Shown piece by piece: positions 9,172 to 17,847 of a stretch of DNA of 64,000 nt. Source of the DNA: Myxococcales bacterium (GTDB lineage: Bacteria; Myxococcota_A; Polyangia; Polyangiales; Polyangiaceae); the NCBI GenBank assembly GCA_016794345.1, contig JAEUKE010000117.1, forward strand, positions 62,001 through 126,000, in the 5' to 3' direction. The notes beneath the pieces were generated by a model. The model was not told where the DNA came from. It did not search any database and was given only the letters and a program-made list of their open reading frames with translations. The translations under genes were made by a program, and so were the position numbers. Every line of letters begins with the position of its first letter. Position 1 is the stretch's first letter.

Positions 9172-10385
9172 CCAATTTGTCATTCGAAGAGGCGCGCGAC
9201 CTCTGGCTCTCGCTCGGCTCGCCCGGCGCGGCCGAGCGCGTCTCGGTGTTCGAGGCGGACGGGCGCGTCCTCGCCGAAGACGTGGTCGCCCCCTTCCCCC
9301 TGCCGCCCTTCGACTACTCCGCGATGGACGGCTACGCCGTCTCGGCTTCCGGCGTGCCCGACTCGCTCGAGCTCGCCGTCGAGGGGACGAGCGCCGCGGG
9401 CGGCGAGCTCCCCGCCTTTCGACCAGGCACGGCGTGCAGGATCTTCACGGGTGCCCCGCTGCCCGACGGAGCTGACAGCGTTGTCATGCAGGAGAACGTG
9501 GAGGTGCTCGCCGGCGGCAAGGCCGTCCGCCTCGCGCACGCGCCTTCACCGGGGCAGAACGTCCGCCGGCGCGGGGAGGACCTGGCGGACGGGACGGTGG
9601 CCATCCACCGAGGCGCGCGGCTCGAGCCGGGCCCCCTCGCGCTCGCCGCCGCCCTCGAGAGGGCGACCTTGGTCTGCCACCGTCGCCCCGTCGTGACGGT
9701 GCTCTCGTCCGGGGACGAGCTCCGCAGCCCCGGCGATCCGCCTCGAGCCGGCTCGGTCATCGAGTCGAACGGTCTCTTCATCGCGGCGACCGGCCGGCGC
9801 GCGGGCGCGATCGTCCACCTCGCGCCGTTCGTCCGAGACGACCTGGAAGCGACGACGCGCGCCGTCGCGGGGGCGCTCCGCGTCTCCGATCTCGTCGTCA
9901 CCGTCGGCGGGGTGAGCGTGGGCGATCGAGATCTCGTCCGGGCCGCCGTCGAGGCAGCGGGCGTGGAGGTCCTGTTCCACCGCATCGCGATCAAGCCGGG
10001 CCGCCCGGTCCTCGGCGGGCACCACCCCGGAGGCGCGCGGCTGCTCGGGCTGCCGGGCAACCCGGCATCGGCTTCCCTCACCTTCCTCCTCTTCGGTGTG
10101 CCGATGGTGCGGAAGCTCGCGGGCGAGGGCAGCCCGCTGCCCGCCACGTGCCGGGCGACCGTCGTCGGGAAGGCGAAGAGCGTGGAAGGGCGGACCGACT
10201 TCCTCCGCGGCCGCCTCGACTCGACCGCCGAGAGCGCGCCGAGGTTCGTGCTCGCGGCGAACCAAGCCTCCGGTGCCGTGACGTCGTTTGCCGGCGCCGA
10301 CGCGCTGGCCGTCGTCCCCCCTGGACGTATCGCCGTCCAGGACGGGGATGTCCTCGATGTCATCCGGATCGCCGACATCGCTTGA
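9168..10385 (+). CDS. moeA: Molybdopterin molybdotransferase MoeA
   Basis: 405 residues; inserts molybdate into adenylylated molybdopterin to finish the cofactor. Visible motifs are SAMDGYAV near residues 47-54, TGAPLPDGADSVVMQE, SSGDEL around residue 180, VTVGGVSVGDRD around 245 and GLPGNPASA around 290, followed by the C-terminal MoeA-IV beta domain. Length matches the family (~400). It overlaps moaB by 4 bp and ends the patatin-moaB-moeA unit. The following 137 bp before vgrG hold an imperfect GC inverted repeat (GCCGGCC ... GGCCGGC) that may attenuate transcription but has no T-tract. Confidence 0.95.
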   Translation: MTNLSFEEARDLWLSLGSPGAAERVSVFEADGRVLAEDVVAPFPLPPFDYSAMDGYAVSASGVPDSLELAVEGTSAAGGELPAFRPGTACRIFTGAPLPDGADSVVMQENVEVLAGGKAVRLAHAPSPGQNVRRRGEDLADGTVAIHRGARLEPGPLALAAALERATLVCHRRPVVTVLSSGDELRSPGDPPRAGSVIESNGLFIAATGRRAGAIVHLAPFVRDDLEATTRAVAGALRVSDLVVTVGGVSVGDRDLVRAAVEAAGVEVLFHRIAIKPGRPVLGGHHPGGARLLGLPGNPASASLTFLLFGVPMVRKLAGEGSPLPATCRATVVGKAKSVEGRTDFLRGRLDSTAESAPRFVLAANQASGAVTSFAGADALAVVPPGRIAVQDGDVLDVIRIADIA

Positions 10386-10522
10386 GATGTGGGCCGCGGT
10401 GTCCTCGTCTTCGAAGGCGAGGTGCCGGCCGTGACGCTGTTCGAGCAAATCCGTGGCCGGCGCTGAGAAAGTGCGAAGCAGCGCGCCGTTCGTCGCGTAG
10501 CATCCCAAATTGGAGGACCCGC

Positions 10523-12541
10523 ATGCCCTTCATTGATTTGAGCTGCGCCATTGGATCGCCCTTCGATGTCCGAAGGTTCACCGTCCGCGAGGCGATGTCG
10601 CAGAACTTCGTCATCGAGATCATCGCCCTCTCGAGGGACCCGAGCATCGATCTCGACACCGTCGCGAACAACGCGGCGTCCTTCAAGCTGAGCACCGGGC
10701 TCGCCAACGTCACCGGCGGCACCCGATCCTGGAGCGGCTACGTGCAGCGCGCGGAGCAGACGCGCGGCATGCTGACGTGGAGGGACGGCACGTCGGTCTA
10801 TTCGACCTACTACCTCCGTATCGTGCCGCAGCTGTGGCTCCTCACCCAGCGCACGGGCAACCGCATCTTCCAGCACAAGTCGATCCCCGACATCATCGAC
10901 ATCCTCCTCGGGGAGTGGAACATCCCGATCAGCTGGAAGATCCAGCGCGGCCAGTACCCGAAGCTCGAGTACAAGGCGCAATACGGCGAGACGGACTTCA
11001 ACTTCTTCAGCCGGCTCCTGGAGGAGGCGGGCATCAGCTACGTCCACCTCGACGCCGACGGCGAGATGGTGCTCACGCTGACCGACGCGCCCACCTCGAA
11101 CGCGCTGCGGAGCGCGAGCCCCATCCGCTACTTCGACCAGCGCGCGGACGCGAACCAGGTCGAGTACGCGACCGCGCTGCGCCTCTACCACGACATCCGG
11201 CCCGGGGCGCTCTCGGTCGTCGACTACGACTTCCGGAACCCGAACAAGAAGCTCCTCGGCGAGGGCGACAAGTCCGCCGGGCCCGACGGCTTCTACGAGC
11301 AATACGAGTACAGGCCCGGCGCGTTCCTCATCGAGGGCAAGCCCGGCCAGACGCCGACGGCCGACGACAAGGGCGCCTATCGGTACGAGATGAAACACGG
11401 CCAGGAGCAGGCCAAGAAGTGGCTCATCGCCGATCGCACGGGGCGCCGCACGGTCGAGTTCGAGACGAGCGTCATCGACCTCGGCCCAGGCACCATCTTC
11501 AACATCGAGGAGCACCCGCACGAGAAGCTCGCGGAGGAGCTGATGGCCACGGGCTTCGAGATCACCGGCAACCACGACGGCGACTGGCAGATGAGCGTGA
11601 AGGCCGTCTTCAAGAACGACCCGTTCCGGCCCGCACGCGTCTCGCAGAAACCCCAGGTCCACGGCGTGCAGAGCGCCACGGTCGTCGGGCCCGCCGGTCA
11701 GGAGATCCACGTCGACGAGCTCGGCCGCGTGCGCGTCCAGTTCCCGTGGGATCGCGAGGGCAAGAACGACGATGACAGCTCCGTCTGGATTCGCGTGTCC
11801 CAGGGTTGGGCGGGCGTCCACTACGGGATGATCTGCATCCCGCGCATCGGGCAGGAGGTGCTCGTGGGCTTCCTGAACGGCGACCCGGACGATCCCATCA
11901 TCGTGGGCCGCGCCTACAACGCCGTGAACCCGGTCCCCTACAAGCTGCCGGAGAACAAGACCGTCAGCGGGTGGAAGTCGCACTCTTCGCCGACGACCGG
12001 TGGGTACAACGAGCTCAAGATCGAGGACAAGGCTAACAAGGAGCTCATCTATCTGCAGGCCCAGAAGGACCTGCACAAGCTCGTCAAGCGCGACTGGACG
12101 GAGCGCATCGGCCGCCACCACCACCGCACCATCCTCGAGAACCAGCACCTCGTCGTGGTCAAGAACAAGACCGAGCTGATCAAGCAGAACGATCAGCTCC
12201 ACGTGATGGGCGACCGGATGCAGAAGATCGACAAGAGCACGTCGCTCACGGTCGGCGTCGATCAGGACGAGAAGGTCGGGAGCAAACACGCCCTCGAGGC
12301 CGGCAAGGAGATCCACCTCAAGGCCGGCAACAAGGTCGTCATCGAGGCCGGTGCGCAGCTCACGATCAAGGGCGCGGGTGGCTTCGTCGCCATCCACCCC
12401 GGCGGCGTCGACATCGTCGGCACGCTGGTGCGCATCAACTCCGGCGGCTCCGCCGCGACGGGCTCGGGCGCGAAGCCGACCGAGCCGAAGGACGCCGAAG
12501 AGGCGTTCCCGAAGGATCACTCCGAGGACATCAAGGACTGA
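10523..12541 (+). CDS. vgrG: Type VI secretion system tip protein VgrG
   Basis: 672 residues; trimeric spike at the tip of the T6SS tube that carries cargo out of the cell. The N-terminal gp27-like region runs to about residue 390 and includes TDFNFFSRLLEEAGISY. The gp5 OB-fold follows at about 395-470, with DELGRVRVQFPWDREG and IPRIGQEVLVGFLNGDPDDP. After it comes the GYNELKIEDK segment and a beta-helical needle ending GGVDIVGTLVRINSGG, then a ~30-residue acidic tail. I chose the ATG at 10523 because TGGAGGACCCGC precedes it. It opens a same-strand run of seven genes. No sheath, TssB/C or ClpV genes are nearby, so this is an orphan vgrG island. Confidence 0.95.
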   Translation: MPFIDLSCAIGSPFDVRRFTVREAMSQNFVIEIIALSRDPSIDLDTVANNAASFKLSTGLANVTGGTRSWSGYVQRAEQTRGMLTWRDGTSVYSTYYLRIVPQLWLLTQRTGNRIFQHKSIPDIIDILLGEWNIPISWKIQRGQYPKLEYKAQYGETDFNFFSRLLEEAGISYVHLDADGEMVLTLTDAPTSNALRSASPIRYFDQRADANQVEYATALRLYHDIRPGALSVVDYDFRNPNKKLLGEGDKSAGPDGFYEQYEYRPGAFLIEGKPGQTPTADDKGAYRYEMKHGQEQAKKWLIADRTGRRTVEFETSVIDLGPGTIFNIEEHPHEKLAEELMATGFEITGNHDGDWQMSVKAVFKNDPFRPARVSQKPQVHGVQSATVVGPAGQEIHVDELGRVRVQFPWDREGKNDDDSSVWIRVSQGWAGVHYGMICIPRIGQEVLVGFLNGDPDDPIIVGRAYNAVNPVPYKLPENKTVSGWKSHSSPTTGGYNELKIEDKANKELIYLQAQKDLHKLVKRDWTERIGRHHHRTILENQHLVVVKNKTELIKQNDQLHVMGDRMQKIDKSTSLTVGVDQDEKVGSKHALEAGKEIHLKAGNKVVIEAGAQLTIKGAGGFVAIHPGGVDIVGTLVRINSGGSAATGSGAKPTEPKDAEEAFPKDHSEDIKD

Positions 12542-12558
12542 CCGCCCGAGGAGACGTC

Positions 12559-13908
12559 ATGCCGCCTGCCTCGCGAATCACCGACATGCACACCTGCCCG
12601 ATGGTGAACCCGGGCCCCGTCCCCCACGTGGGCGGGCCAGACATCTCGGGCAGCCCCGACGTCATCGTGGGCTTTTTGCCGCAAGCTCGGATGGGCGACA
12701 GCCTCATCTGTGTCCCGGCGATCGACAGCATCCAGAAGGGGTCGCCCACGGTGCTCGTCAACGGCCGGCAGGCCGCCCGCATCGGCGACCCCACGGCGCA
12801 CGGCGGCGTCCTCGTCGCGGGGTGCCCGACCGTCCTCATCGGCGAGTCGGGCCAGGGCGCCACGCTTCGTGGCGCCGCCAAGGACGGCACGCCCTTCTGC
12901 GAGGAGTGCGAGCGGCTCAAGAAGCTGAAGGAGCAGGCCGAGAAGGTCGCGCCCGCGAACGCGCCGCCGCCGGGGTCGGCGGACATCGTCTCCACCGAGG
13001 GCAAGTCCGTCTTCGAAGCCATCCGGCGCGCGGTCGACGACATGCTCCCGCAGGACAAGGAGGACCGCGAGCGGCTCCTCCGCACCATCAAGCCGCTCGC
13101 CAAGCAGCTCATCAAACAAGGCAAAGACGAGCAGACGGTCGCCAAGTGGGCGCTCGCGGCCCGGCAGGCCGTGCTCGACCGGTACGAGGCGAAGGACCAC
13201 TGGGACCTGCTCGGCAAGGTCTACGAGCGAAACAAGGACAAGTTCGGCGGACCGTTCGGCCCCAGCGTCGAGTGGCTCGTCTCGGAGAAGGGCAAGACCG
13301 CGCGCGAGATCATCGACGCCGCCGCGGCGGGCGATCTCAAATCCAAGCTGGCGGAGCTCAAGCCGCAGCTCATCGATCGCGTCGCGGAGAAGCTGATCGA
13401 AAACGAAGACGTGCGCGGGCTCGTGGTCGCTGCCGCAAACGGCAAGCTCAAGGAGGGCCTGCTCGGGATCAAGGACAAGCTCATCGACAAGGTCGCCGGC
13501 GACTTGGTCGACAACGAGGAGGTGCGCGGCGTCCTCGTCGCCGCCGCCAAGGGCAACCTCGACGAGGCGAAGCAGCTCGCCATCGGAGGCGTCGCGAACA
13601 AGATCTTCGGCGACGATCCGATCAAGGGAGTCTTCACGGCCGCCGCAAACGGCGACTTCGAGAAGGCCAAGAGCGCGGCGCTCGGCGTCTTCGCCGACAA
13701 GATCTCCAACGAGCACCTGAAGAGCGTCGTCCTCGCCGCCGCAGAAGGGAATCTCCCGGAGAAGCTCGGCGAGATGAGCCAAGCCGCCGTCGACAAGGTC
13801 CTCGACGGCCTCATGGATGAGAAGACCGCGCAGTTCTTCAAGCCGCTCATCGACAAGCTCAAGGAAGAGGTCGCTTCCAAGGTCACCTCGGCGGTCGGAG
13901 GGCTCTGA
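12559..13908 (+). CDS. PAAR-domain protein with C-terminal helical repeats
   Basis: 449 residues. Residues 1-100 form the PAAR cone that sharpens VgrG, including MGDSLICVPAIDSIQKGSP and the ARIGDPTAHGGVLVAG segment. The remaining ~350 residues are a helical extension with a CEEC pair just after the PAAR. From about residue 270 there are four repeats of 34-36 residues, each with a core like NEEVRGVLVAAAKGNLDEA (other versions start EDVRGLVV, DPIKGVFT and EHLKSVVL). No catalytic motif is visible, so this may be a cargo-docking arm or an uncharacterised toxin. A GAGGAGACGTC ribosome binding site precedes the ATG. The stop shares a base with the next start. Confidence 0.85.
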   Translation: MPPASRITDMHTCPMVNPGPVPHVGGPDISGSPDVIVGFLPQARMGDSLICVPAIDSIQKGSPTVLVNGRQAARIGDPTAHGGVLVAGCPTVLIGESGQGATLRGAAKDGTPFCEECERLKKLKEQAEKVAPANAPPPGSADIVSTEGKSVFEAIRRAVDDMLPQDKEDRERLLRTIKPLAKQLIKQGKDEQTVAKWALAARQAVLDRYEAKDHWDLLGKVYERNKDKFGGPFGPSVEWLVSEKGKTAREIIDAAAAGDLKSKLAELKPQLIDRVAEKLIENEDVRGLVVAAANGKLKEGLLGIKDKLIDKVAGDLVDNEEVRGVLVAAAKGNLDEAKQLAIGGVANKIFGDDPIKGVFTAAANGDFEKAKSAALGVFADKISNEHLKSVVLAAAEGNLPEKLGEMSQAAVDKVLDGLMDEKTAQFFKPLIDKLKEEVASKVTSAVGGL

Positions 13909-14339
13909 TGGCCGCGCTGATCGTGGAGGACTTCTTGAAGCGAGGCGTCCTCTCGGCGCTCGATCCGTCCACGGGCGAGCTCTCCGAGGCGCCCGCCGAT
14001 GCGGATCGATCGCAGGCCAGCGGCGCGTACATGACGCTCGGGCGGCAGCTCGCGATCTTCTACGCGGACGCCGGCGATCTGGTCCTTCGCGTCGGCGACG
14101 AGATCGCTCGCCTCGACGGCGCGAAGGTGGAGATCAAAGGAGAAGGCCTGCGCACGCTCACCGTCGAGCACGGCGGCGAGCTCGTTCTCTCTCACCAGTA
14201 CCCGAACCCGGTGAACCCGCCGATGGAGTACGACCCGACGCTGGCCGAAGAGGAGGACTTCGACCTCGGGCTCTTCGCGGCGAACATCGCGACCGAGGAG
14301 AAACGGCGCCGCTTCCAGCTCCGGAAGTGGGGCGCCTGA
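13908..14339 (+). CDS. Hypothetical protein in VgrG-PAAR island
   Basis: 143 residues, soluble, no signal peptide or membrane span. The first two thirds read as alternating beta strands (RQLAIFYADAGDLVLRVGDE, then a GEGLRTLTVEHGGELVLSH stretch). The C-terminal third is acidic then basic (EEEDFDLGLFAANIATEEKR). I do not recognise a family. It is locked between the PAAR gene and the FHA-DUF4123 gene by one-base TGATG overlaps on both sides, so it is made in fixed proportion with them. A structural, adaptor or immunity role in the T6SS island is inference from position only. Confidence 0.8.
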   Translation: MAALIVEDFLKRGVLSALDPSTGELSEAPADADRSQASGAYMTLGRQLAIFYADAGDLVLRVGDEIARLDGAKVEIKGEGLRTLTVEHGGELVLSHQYPNPVNPPMEYDPTLAEEEDFDLGLFAANIATEEKRRRFQLRKWGA

Positions 14340-15253
14340 TGCTCGCCATGGACGATCGGAGCCCGACCGACAAACGCGGCATCCTCCAGGTTCTCTGGGG
14401 CAAGCAGGCGTTTCGCAAGATCGTCCTCGCACCCGGCCAGGCGGTGACCCTCGGCCGGACCGACCGAGCGGACGTCATCATCGACGACCCGGAGATGAGC
14501 GCGCTCCACTTCCAGGTCTGGTTCGCCGGAGCGAGCGCCGTGGTGCGCGATCTCGAGAGCCACGGCGGCACGCTCATCAACGGCGCGATGATCCCGCGCG
14601 AACGGATCGGCCACGGCGGCTTCGTCGTGGCAGGAACGACCACGTTCCAGCTCTTCGTGGAGGAGTCCACCCCGCCGACCGACGAGCCGCCGAGCGCCGA
14701 GCGCATCGCGCTCGCGGGCGCCGTGGCCGAGAAGATCGGACCGGTGGGCCCCGACGCCCCGGGCGGTCAGCTCTATGGGGTGTTCGACGCCGCTCGCGAC
14801 GACCGCGTCTTGCGGCTCTTGCAGGAGTCGGTCGACGAGCACCAGAACCTCTACGAAGGCGTGCCCGGCCGAGCCCTCGACCCCGTCGCGCCGTACCTCG
14901 TGCGTTTCGAGCCTGGCTCCTCGCTCCTCCACCGGCTCCTCGTCGGCGGGTGGGGCAACGCCTGGGGCACGTTCTACCGGAGCACCGAGCCGCTCAAGGA
15001 GATCCGCCGCCATTTCCGCCGATACCTCATCGTGCAGGACGAGGAGTCGCTCGAGCGGCTCTACTTCCGCTACTACGACCCGCGCGTGCTGCGGGAGTTC
15101 TTGCCCGTGGCGACGCGTCGCCAGCGAGGCGAGCTGCTCAACGTCTTCACGCGCGTGATCTTCGAAGGCCCCGCCGGCGAGGTGCTCGAGGTCGAGGGCG
15201 GCGCGACCGCTTCGGAGGACACGTCGGAGGAGGACCATGTTCCGAATTCGTAA
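14339..15253 (+). CDS. FHA-DUF4123 fusion, predicted T6SS cargo chaperone
   Basis: 304 residues with two parts. Residues ~15-110 form an FHA phospho-threonine-binding domain: GQAVTLGRTDRADVIIDDPE gives the Gly-Arg motif, then SALHFQVWF and SHGGTLINGAMI. Residues ~145-285 match DUF4123, with GWGNAWGTFYRSTEPLKE, then HFRRYLIVQDEE and YFRYYDPRVLREFLP. DUF4123 proteins are known cargo adaptors that load effectors onto VgrG/PAAR; FHA domains are known in T6SS phospho-switches. Both in one chain suggests loading gated by threonine phosphorylation (inference). The ATG overlaps the upstream stop, and the 3' end overlaps the next gene by 17 bp. Confidence 0.9.
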   Translation: MLAMDDRSPTDKRGILQVLWGKQAFRKIVLAPGQAVTLGRTDRADVIIDDPEMSALHFQVWFAGASAVVRDLESHGGTLINGAMIPRERIGHGGFVVAGTTTFQLFVEESTPPTDEPPSAERIALAGAVAEKIGPVGPDAPGGQLYGVFDAARDDRVLRLLQESVDEHQNLYEGVPGRALDPVAPYLVRFEPGSSLLHRLLVGGWGNAWGTFYRSTEPLKEIRRHFRRYLIVQDEESLERLYFRYYDPRVLREFLPVATRRQRGELLNVFTRVIFEGPAGEVLEVEGGATASEDTSEEDHVPNS

Positions 15254-15620
15254 GGAGCAGATGGACCACTTCCGCGCGAAGGGCCGGCGCGCTTACGTCG
15301 AGCGCCTCGTCGACTTCATTCGCGCCGAGCACGCCGAGCTCCTGCCGGCGGGCGCGGACGCGCCCGCGAAGATCACGTCGCTCGTCGAGAAGGCGGACGC
15401 GCTCGGGTTCACGCTCGAGCTCGACACGACGCAGCTCGTGCTCCTGCTTCTCCTCTTCGGCGAGGACGCCGACAAGAAGCTCCCCTGGTTCGGCGAGGTG
15501 CTGGGAGACCGCAACTACATGCCGATCGGCAAGGTGCGCAGGCTCGTCGAGCTCGCGCGCGAACACGGCGAAGCAGGCGTGGACAAGATCGACATCAGCG
15601 CTCCGGAGATTGTCATATGA
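15237..15620 (+). CDS. Small conserved-looking protein of the VgrG island
   Basis: 127 residues, all-helical in appearance, with a leucine-rich stretch in the middle (TTQLVLLLLLFGEDADKKLP) flanked by charged residues, so likely a buried helix rather than a membrane span. No signal peptide. It begins MFRIRKEQMDHFRAKGRRAY. Family not recognised. It overlaps the FHA-DUF4123 gene by 17 bp and the next gene by 4 bp (ATGA). Small helical proteins of this kind often follow DUF4123 genes, where they may act as immunity proteins or co-chaperones; that is inference from position. Confidence 0.82.
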   Translation: MFRIRKEQMDHFRAKGRRAYVERLVDFIRAEHAELLPAGADAPAKITSLVEKADALGFTLELDTTQLVLLLLLFGEDADKKLPWFGEVLGDRNYMPIGKVRRLVELAREHGEAGVDKIDISAPEIVI

Positions 15621-17821
15621 GCGACGGATCAGGCGCCCCGACCTCGAACAACACGAGCTCCGCCGGGAACAAGACGTGTTGCCCCGCGCAGGTGAACAAG
15701 ATCTGCCACGTCAAATCGCTGAAGGTGACCGTCCACCCGAAGCGGCGTGACGGCGCCCCCGACGCCAAGAACCCCATGGTGAAGGGGCAGATGGCTGCGG
15801 CGGCCGAGGGTCAGAAGTCGCTCGAGGCGACGCTCACCAACAACCGCATCGCCGCGCCAGCGGAGGACCTGGTCAAGAAGGAGCAGTTCCAGAAGGAAGT
15901 CAGCCAGGGCCTCGGCGCCGCGCGCCAGGCGACGCGCGACGCGTACGACCAGAGCCGCCAGGCCGCGCAGCAGGTCTACCAGACCCGCTCGGTCAAGGGC
16001 GTGCAGGGTCCGACCGGTCCCACGGCCGATCAGCGCACCGCGATGGGCAAGGCGCCGGGCGCGCAGATGCAGCTCGCCAAGGCGTGGCTGCAGAAAGCGT
16101 GGGACCGCGAGTGCTTCGAGCTGCTCCAGCGGTACGATCTCGTGATCGAGACCGTCGCAGGTTTCTATCCGGACACCGACGCAGCCTGGAAGGCGGGCAA
16201 CCCGCGGACGGTCAGCACCGTCGACATCCGCGTCGAGGCGCAAGCCGAGGGCACGTGCCCGGTCAACACCCACCTCTACCTCTCGGCGCAGGCGAACAAA
16301 AACACCGGCGTCCAGTTCATCCGCTCGAGCCCGCCGCCGATCGGCTTCGGCGCGACGGACTACAAGCTGTCGCCCGCCGCCTGGAAGAAGGGAGTGGCCA
16401 AGTTCGAGCTCGTCGACATCATGGCCGCGACCATCGGGCAGGACACCAAGACGGCCTCGAACCCGCTCGTCGCCATCATCAAGGTCCTCTTCATGGGGCT
16501 CGAGGTGCTGAAGCCCCTGGACGTGGAGTTCGCCCTCCACACGTGCGGCAAGAAGGGCGTCGCGGATCTGCATCCCGCCCAGCTGAACGCGCTCGTCCGC
16601 ATCTACCGGGAGACCAGCTTCGCGATCGGCGTGAAGATCCCCCCGTTCCGGAAGTTCGAGCGCTCGTCCGTCCGGACAGCGCCCGGCGGCACGCTCCTCA
16701 GCGAGGCCGAGGCGGTGACGAGCCGCAAGTTCCTCGAGATCAAGAAGGCCAACGTCGACAAGAAGACGACCAGCCACTTCGCGAGCCCGGGCACGACCAC
16801 GGGCAGCGAAGAGGCGGCGTTCTCGATCTACTTCAAGCTCAACGACATCGAGATCAACCTCAGCGAGCTCTACGACAAGGTCAAGGACCCGTCGAAGCGC
16901 TCGGAGCTCGTCTACGACGAGAAGGATCAGAAGCAGGTCGACGCCGTCGTGCACGCCGGCAAGTGGACGGGGAGCACCGCGGGCTCGATGGGCCGCGCCG
17001 CGGGCTCGGGCCTGGTCCTGACCAAAGACGCGATGAAGGTCGGGATCGGCCTCGGCGATCTCCAGAGCTGGTCCGGCGTGGCGCTCGGCGCGCAGGCCGG
17101 CGTCGACATGTTCCGCCTCGGCCTGCTGCGGACGTTCCAGTCCATCTACGCTGCCTGGAAGGCCGCCGACTTCATCAAGAACCTGCTCGCCGTCATGGAG
17201 CGGTTCCCGCAGTGTGGCTTCAAGATCGCCGTCGAGTGGAGCTTCCTCGAAGGATCGTTCGAGGCGAGCATTGCCAACGCCCAGGGCGGGAACTTCAAGG
17301 CCAAGTCGCCCATCTTGCAGGCGGCCGAGCAGCGGTTCATCCCGATCAGCTGGAAGGGCAAGGTCTCGGCTGGCTTCACGATCATCGCGGGCAAGCTCGA
17401 GGCGAGCTTCGGCATCCTCATCGACTTCTCCGTCGTGGGCCGCGCCGAGGCGCGCGTGGTCGGGCAGATCTCCGGCCTCATCGAGGCGAAGGGCCTCGAG
17501 GCGGAGTTCCAGCGCGGCGAAGACACGAAATGCAAGGCCAGCATCGGCGGCAAGCTCTCCGGGCGCCTCTTCGCCGTGGCCGCCGTCGAGAGCTGGGTCT
17601 ACTCGACGAAAAAGGAGATCGGCATCGAGGCCGGCATCGCGGGCGAGGGCTACATCGAAGCCAAGTTCAAGGAGAACGCCCCGATGGAGGTCGAGAAGAA
17701 CGTCAAGCTCTGGACCCTCCCGGTGCAGTGGTACTTCATCGCGGAGAACTCGCGGACCGGCGCGCGGGACGGCAAGGTGCACGTCCTCTTCGAGCAGCGC
17801 CCCATTTGGGAATTGAAGTAA
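15617..17821 (+). CDS. Candidate T6SS cargo/effector, uncharacterised 734-residue protein
   Basis: 734 residues without an N-terminal signal peptide. The N-terminus is Ser/Thr/Asn-rich with a CC pair, then residues ~65-165 are Gln/Ala-rich and helical. The middle (~170-400) alternates beta strands and short helices. Residues ~465-515 contain Gly/Ala-rich helices (GSTAGSMGRAAGSGLVLTK, then SGVALGAQAGVDMFRLGLLR) that could insert into a membrane. The last ~200 residues are repeated amphipathic beta strands (AGFTIIAGKLEASFGILIDF and similar), like a beta-sheet pore or barrel. I see no nuclease, lipase or amidase motif. It lies directly after the DUF4123 adaptor and its partner. That is the usual place for cargo, so an effector role is inferred. 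Confidence 0.75.
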   Translation: MSDGSGAPTSNNTSSAGNKTCCPAQVNKICHVKSLKVTVHPKRRDGAPDAKNPMVKGQMAAAAEGQKSLEATLTNNRIAAPAEDLVKKEQFQKEVSQGLGAARQATRDAYDQSRQAAQQVYQTRSVKGVQGPTGPTADQRTAMGKAPGAQMQLAKAWLQKAWDRECFELLQRYDLVIETVAGFYPDTDAAWKAGNPRTVSTVDIRVEAQAEGTCPVNTHLYLSAQANKNTGVQFIRSSPPPIGFGATDYKLSPAAWKKGVAKFELVDIMAATIGQDTKTASNPLVAIIKVLFMGLEVLKPLDVEFALHTCGKKGVADLHPAQLNALVRIYRETSFAIGVKIPPFRKFERSSVRTAPGGTLLSEAEAVTSRKFLEIKKANVDKKTTSHFASPGTTTGSEEAAFSIYFKLNDIEINLSELYDKVKDPSKRSELVYDEKDQKQVDAVVHAGKWTGSTAGSMGRAAGSGLVLTKDAMKVGIGLGDLQSWSGVALGAQAGVDMFRLGLLRTFQSIYAAWKAADFIKNLLAVMERFPQCGFKIAVEWSFLEGSFEASIANAQGGNFKAKSPILQAAEQRFIPISWKGKVSAGFTIIAGKLEASFGILIDFSVVGRAEARVVGQISGLIEAKGLEAEFQRGEDTKCKASIGGKLSGRLFAVAAVESWVYSTKKEIGIEAGIAGEGYIEAKFKENAPMEVEKNVKLWTLPVQWYFIAENSRTGARDGKVHVLFEQRPIWELK

Positions 17822-17847
17822 CCGCCCCCTCCGCTTCTACTCCGCTC

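Noticed and set aside
10386..10522. Possible tRNA or riboswitch before vgrG (contains a GTTCGAGCAAATC stretch)
   Set aside because: The T-stem does not pair and no cloverleaf can be drawn; a simple GC inverted repeat explains the structure.
9332..12520. 1062-codon minus-strand frame opposite moeA and vgrG
   Set aside because: Antisense of two strongly supported genes; Val/Asp/Arg-rich with no domains.
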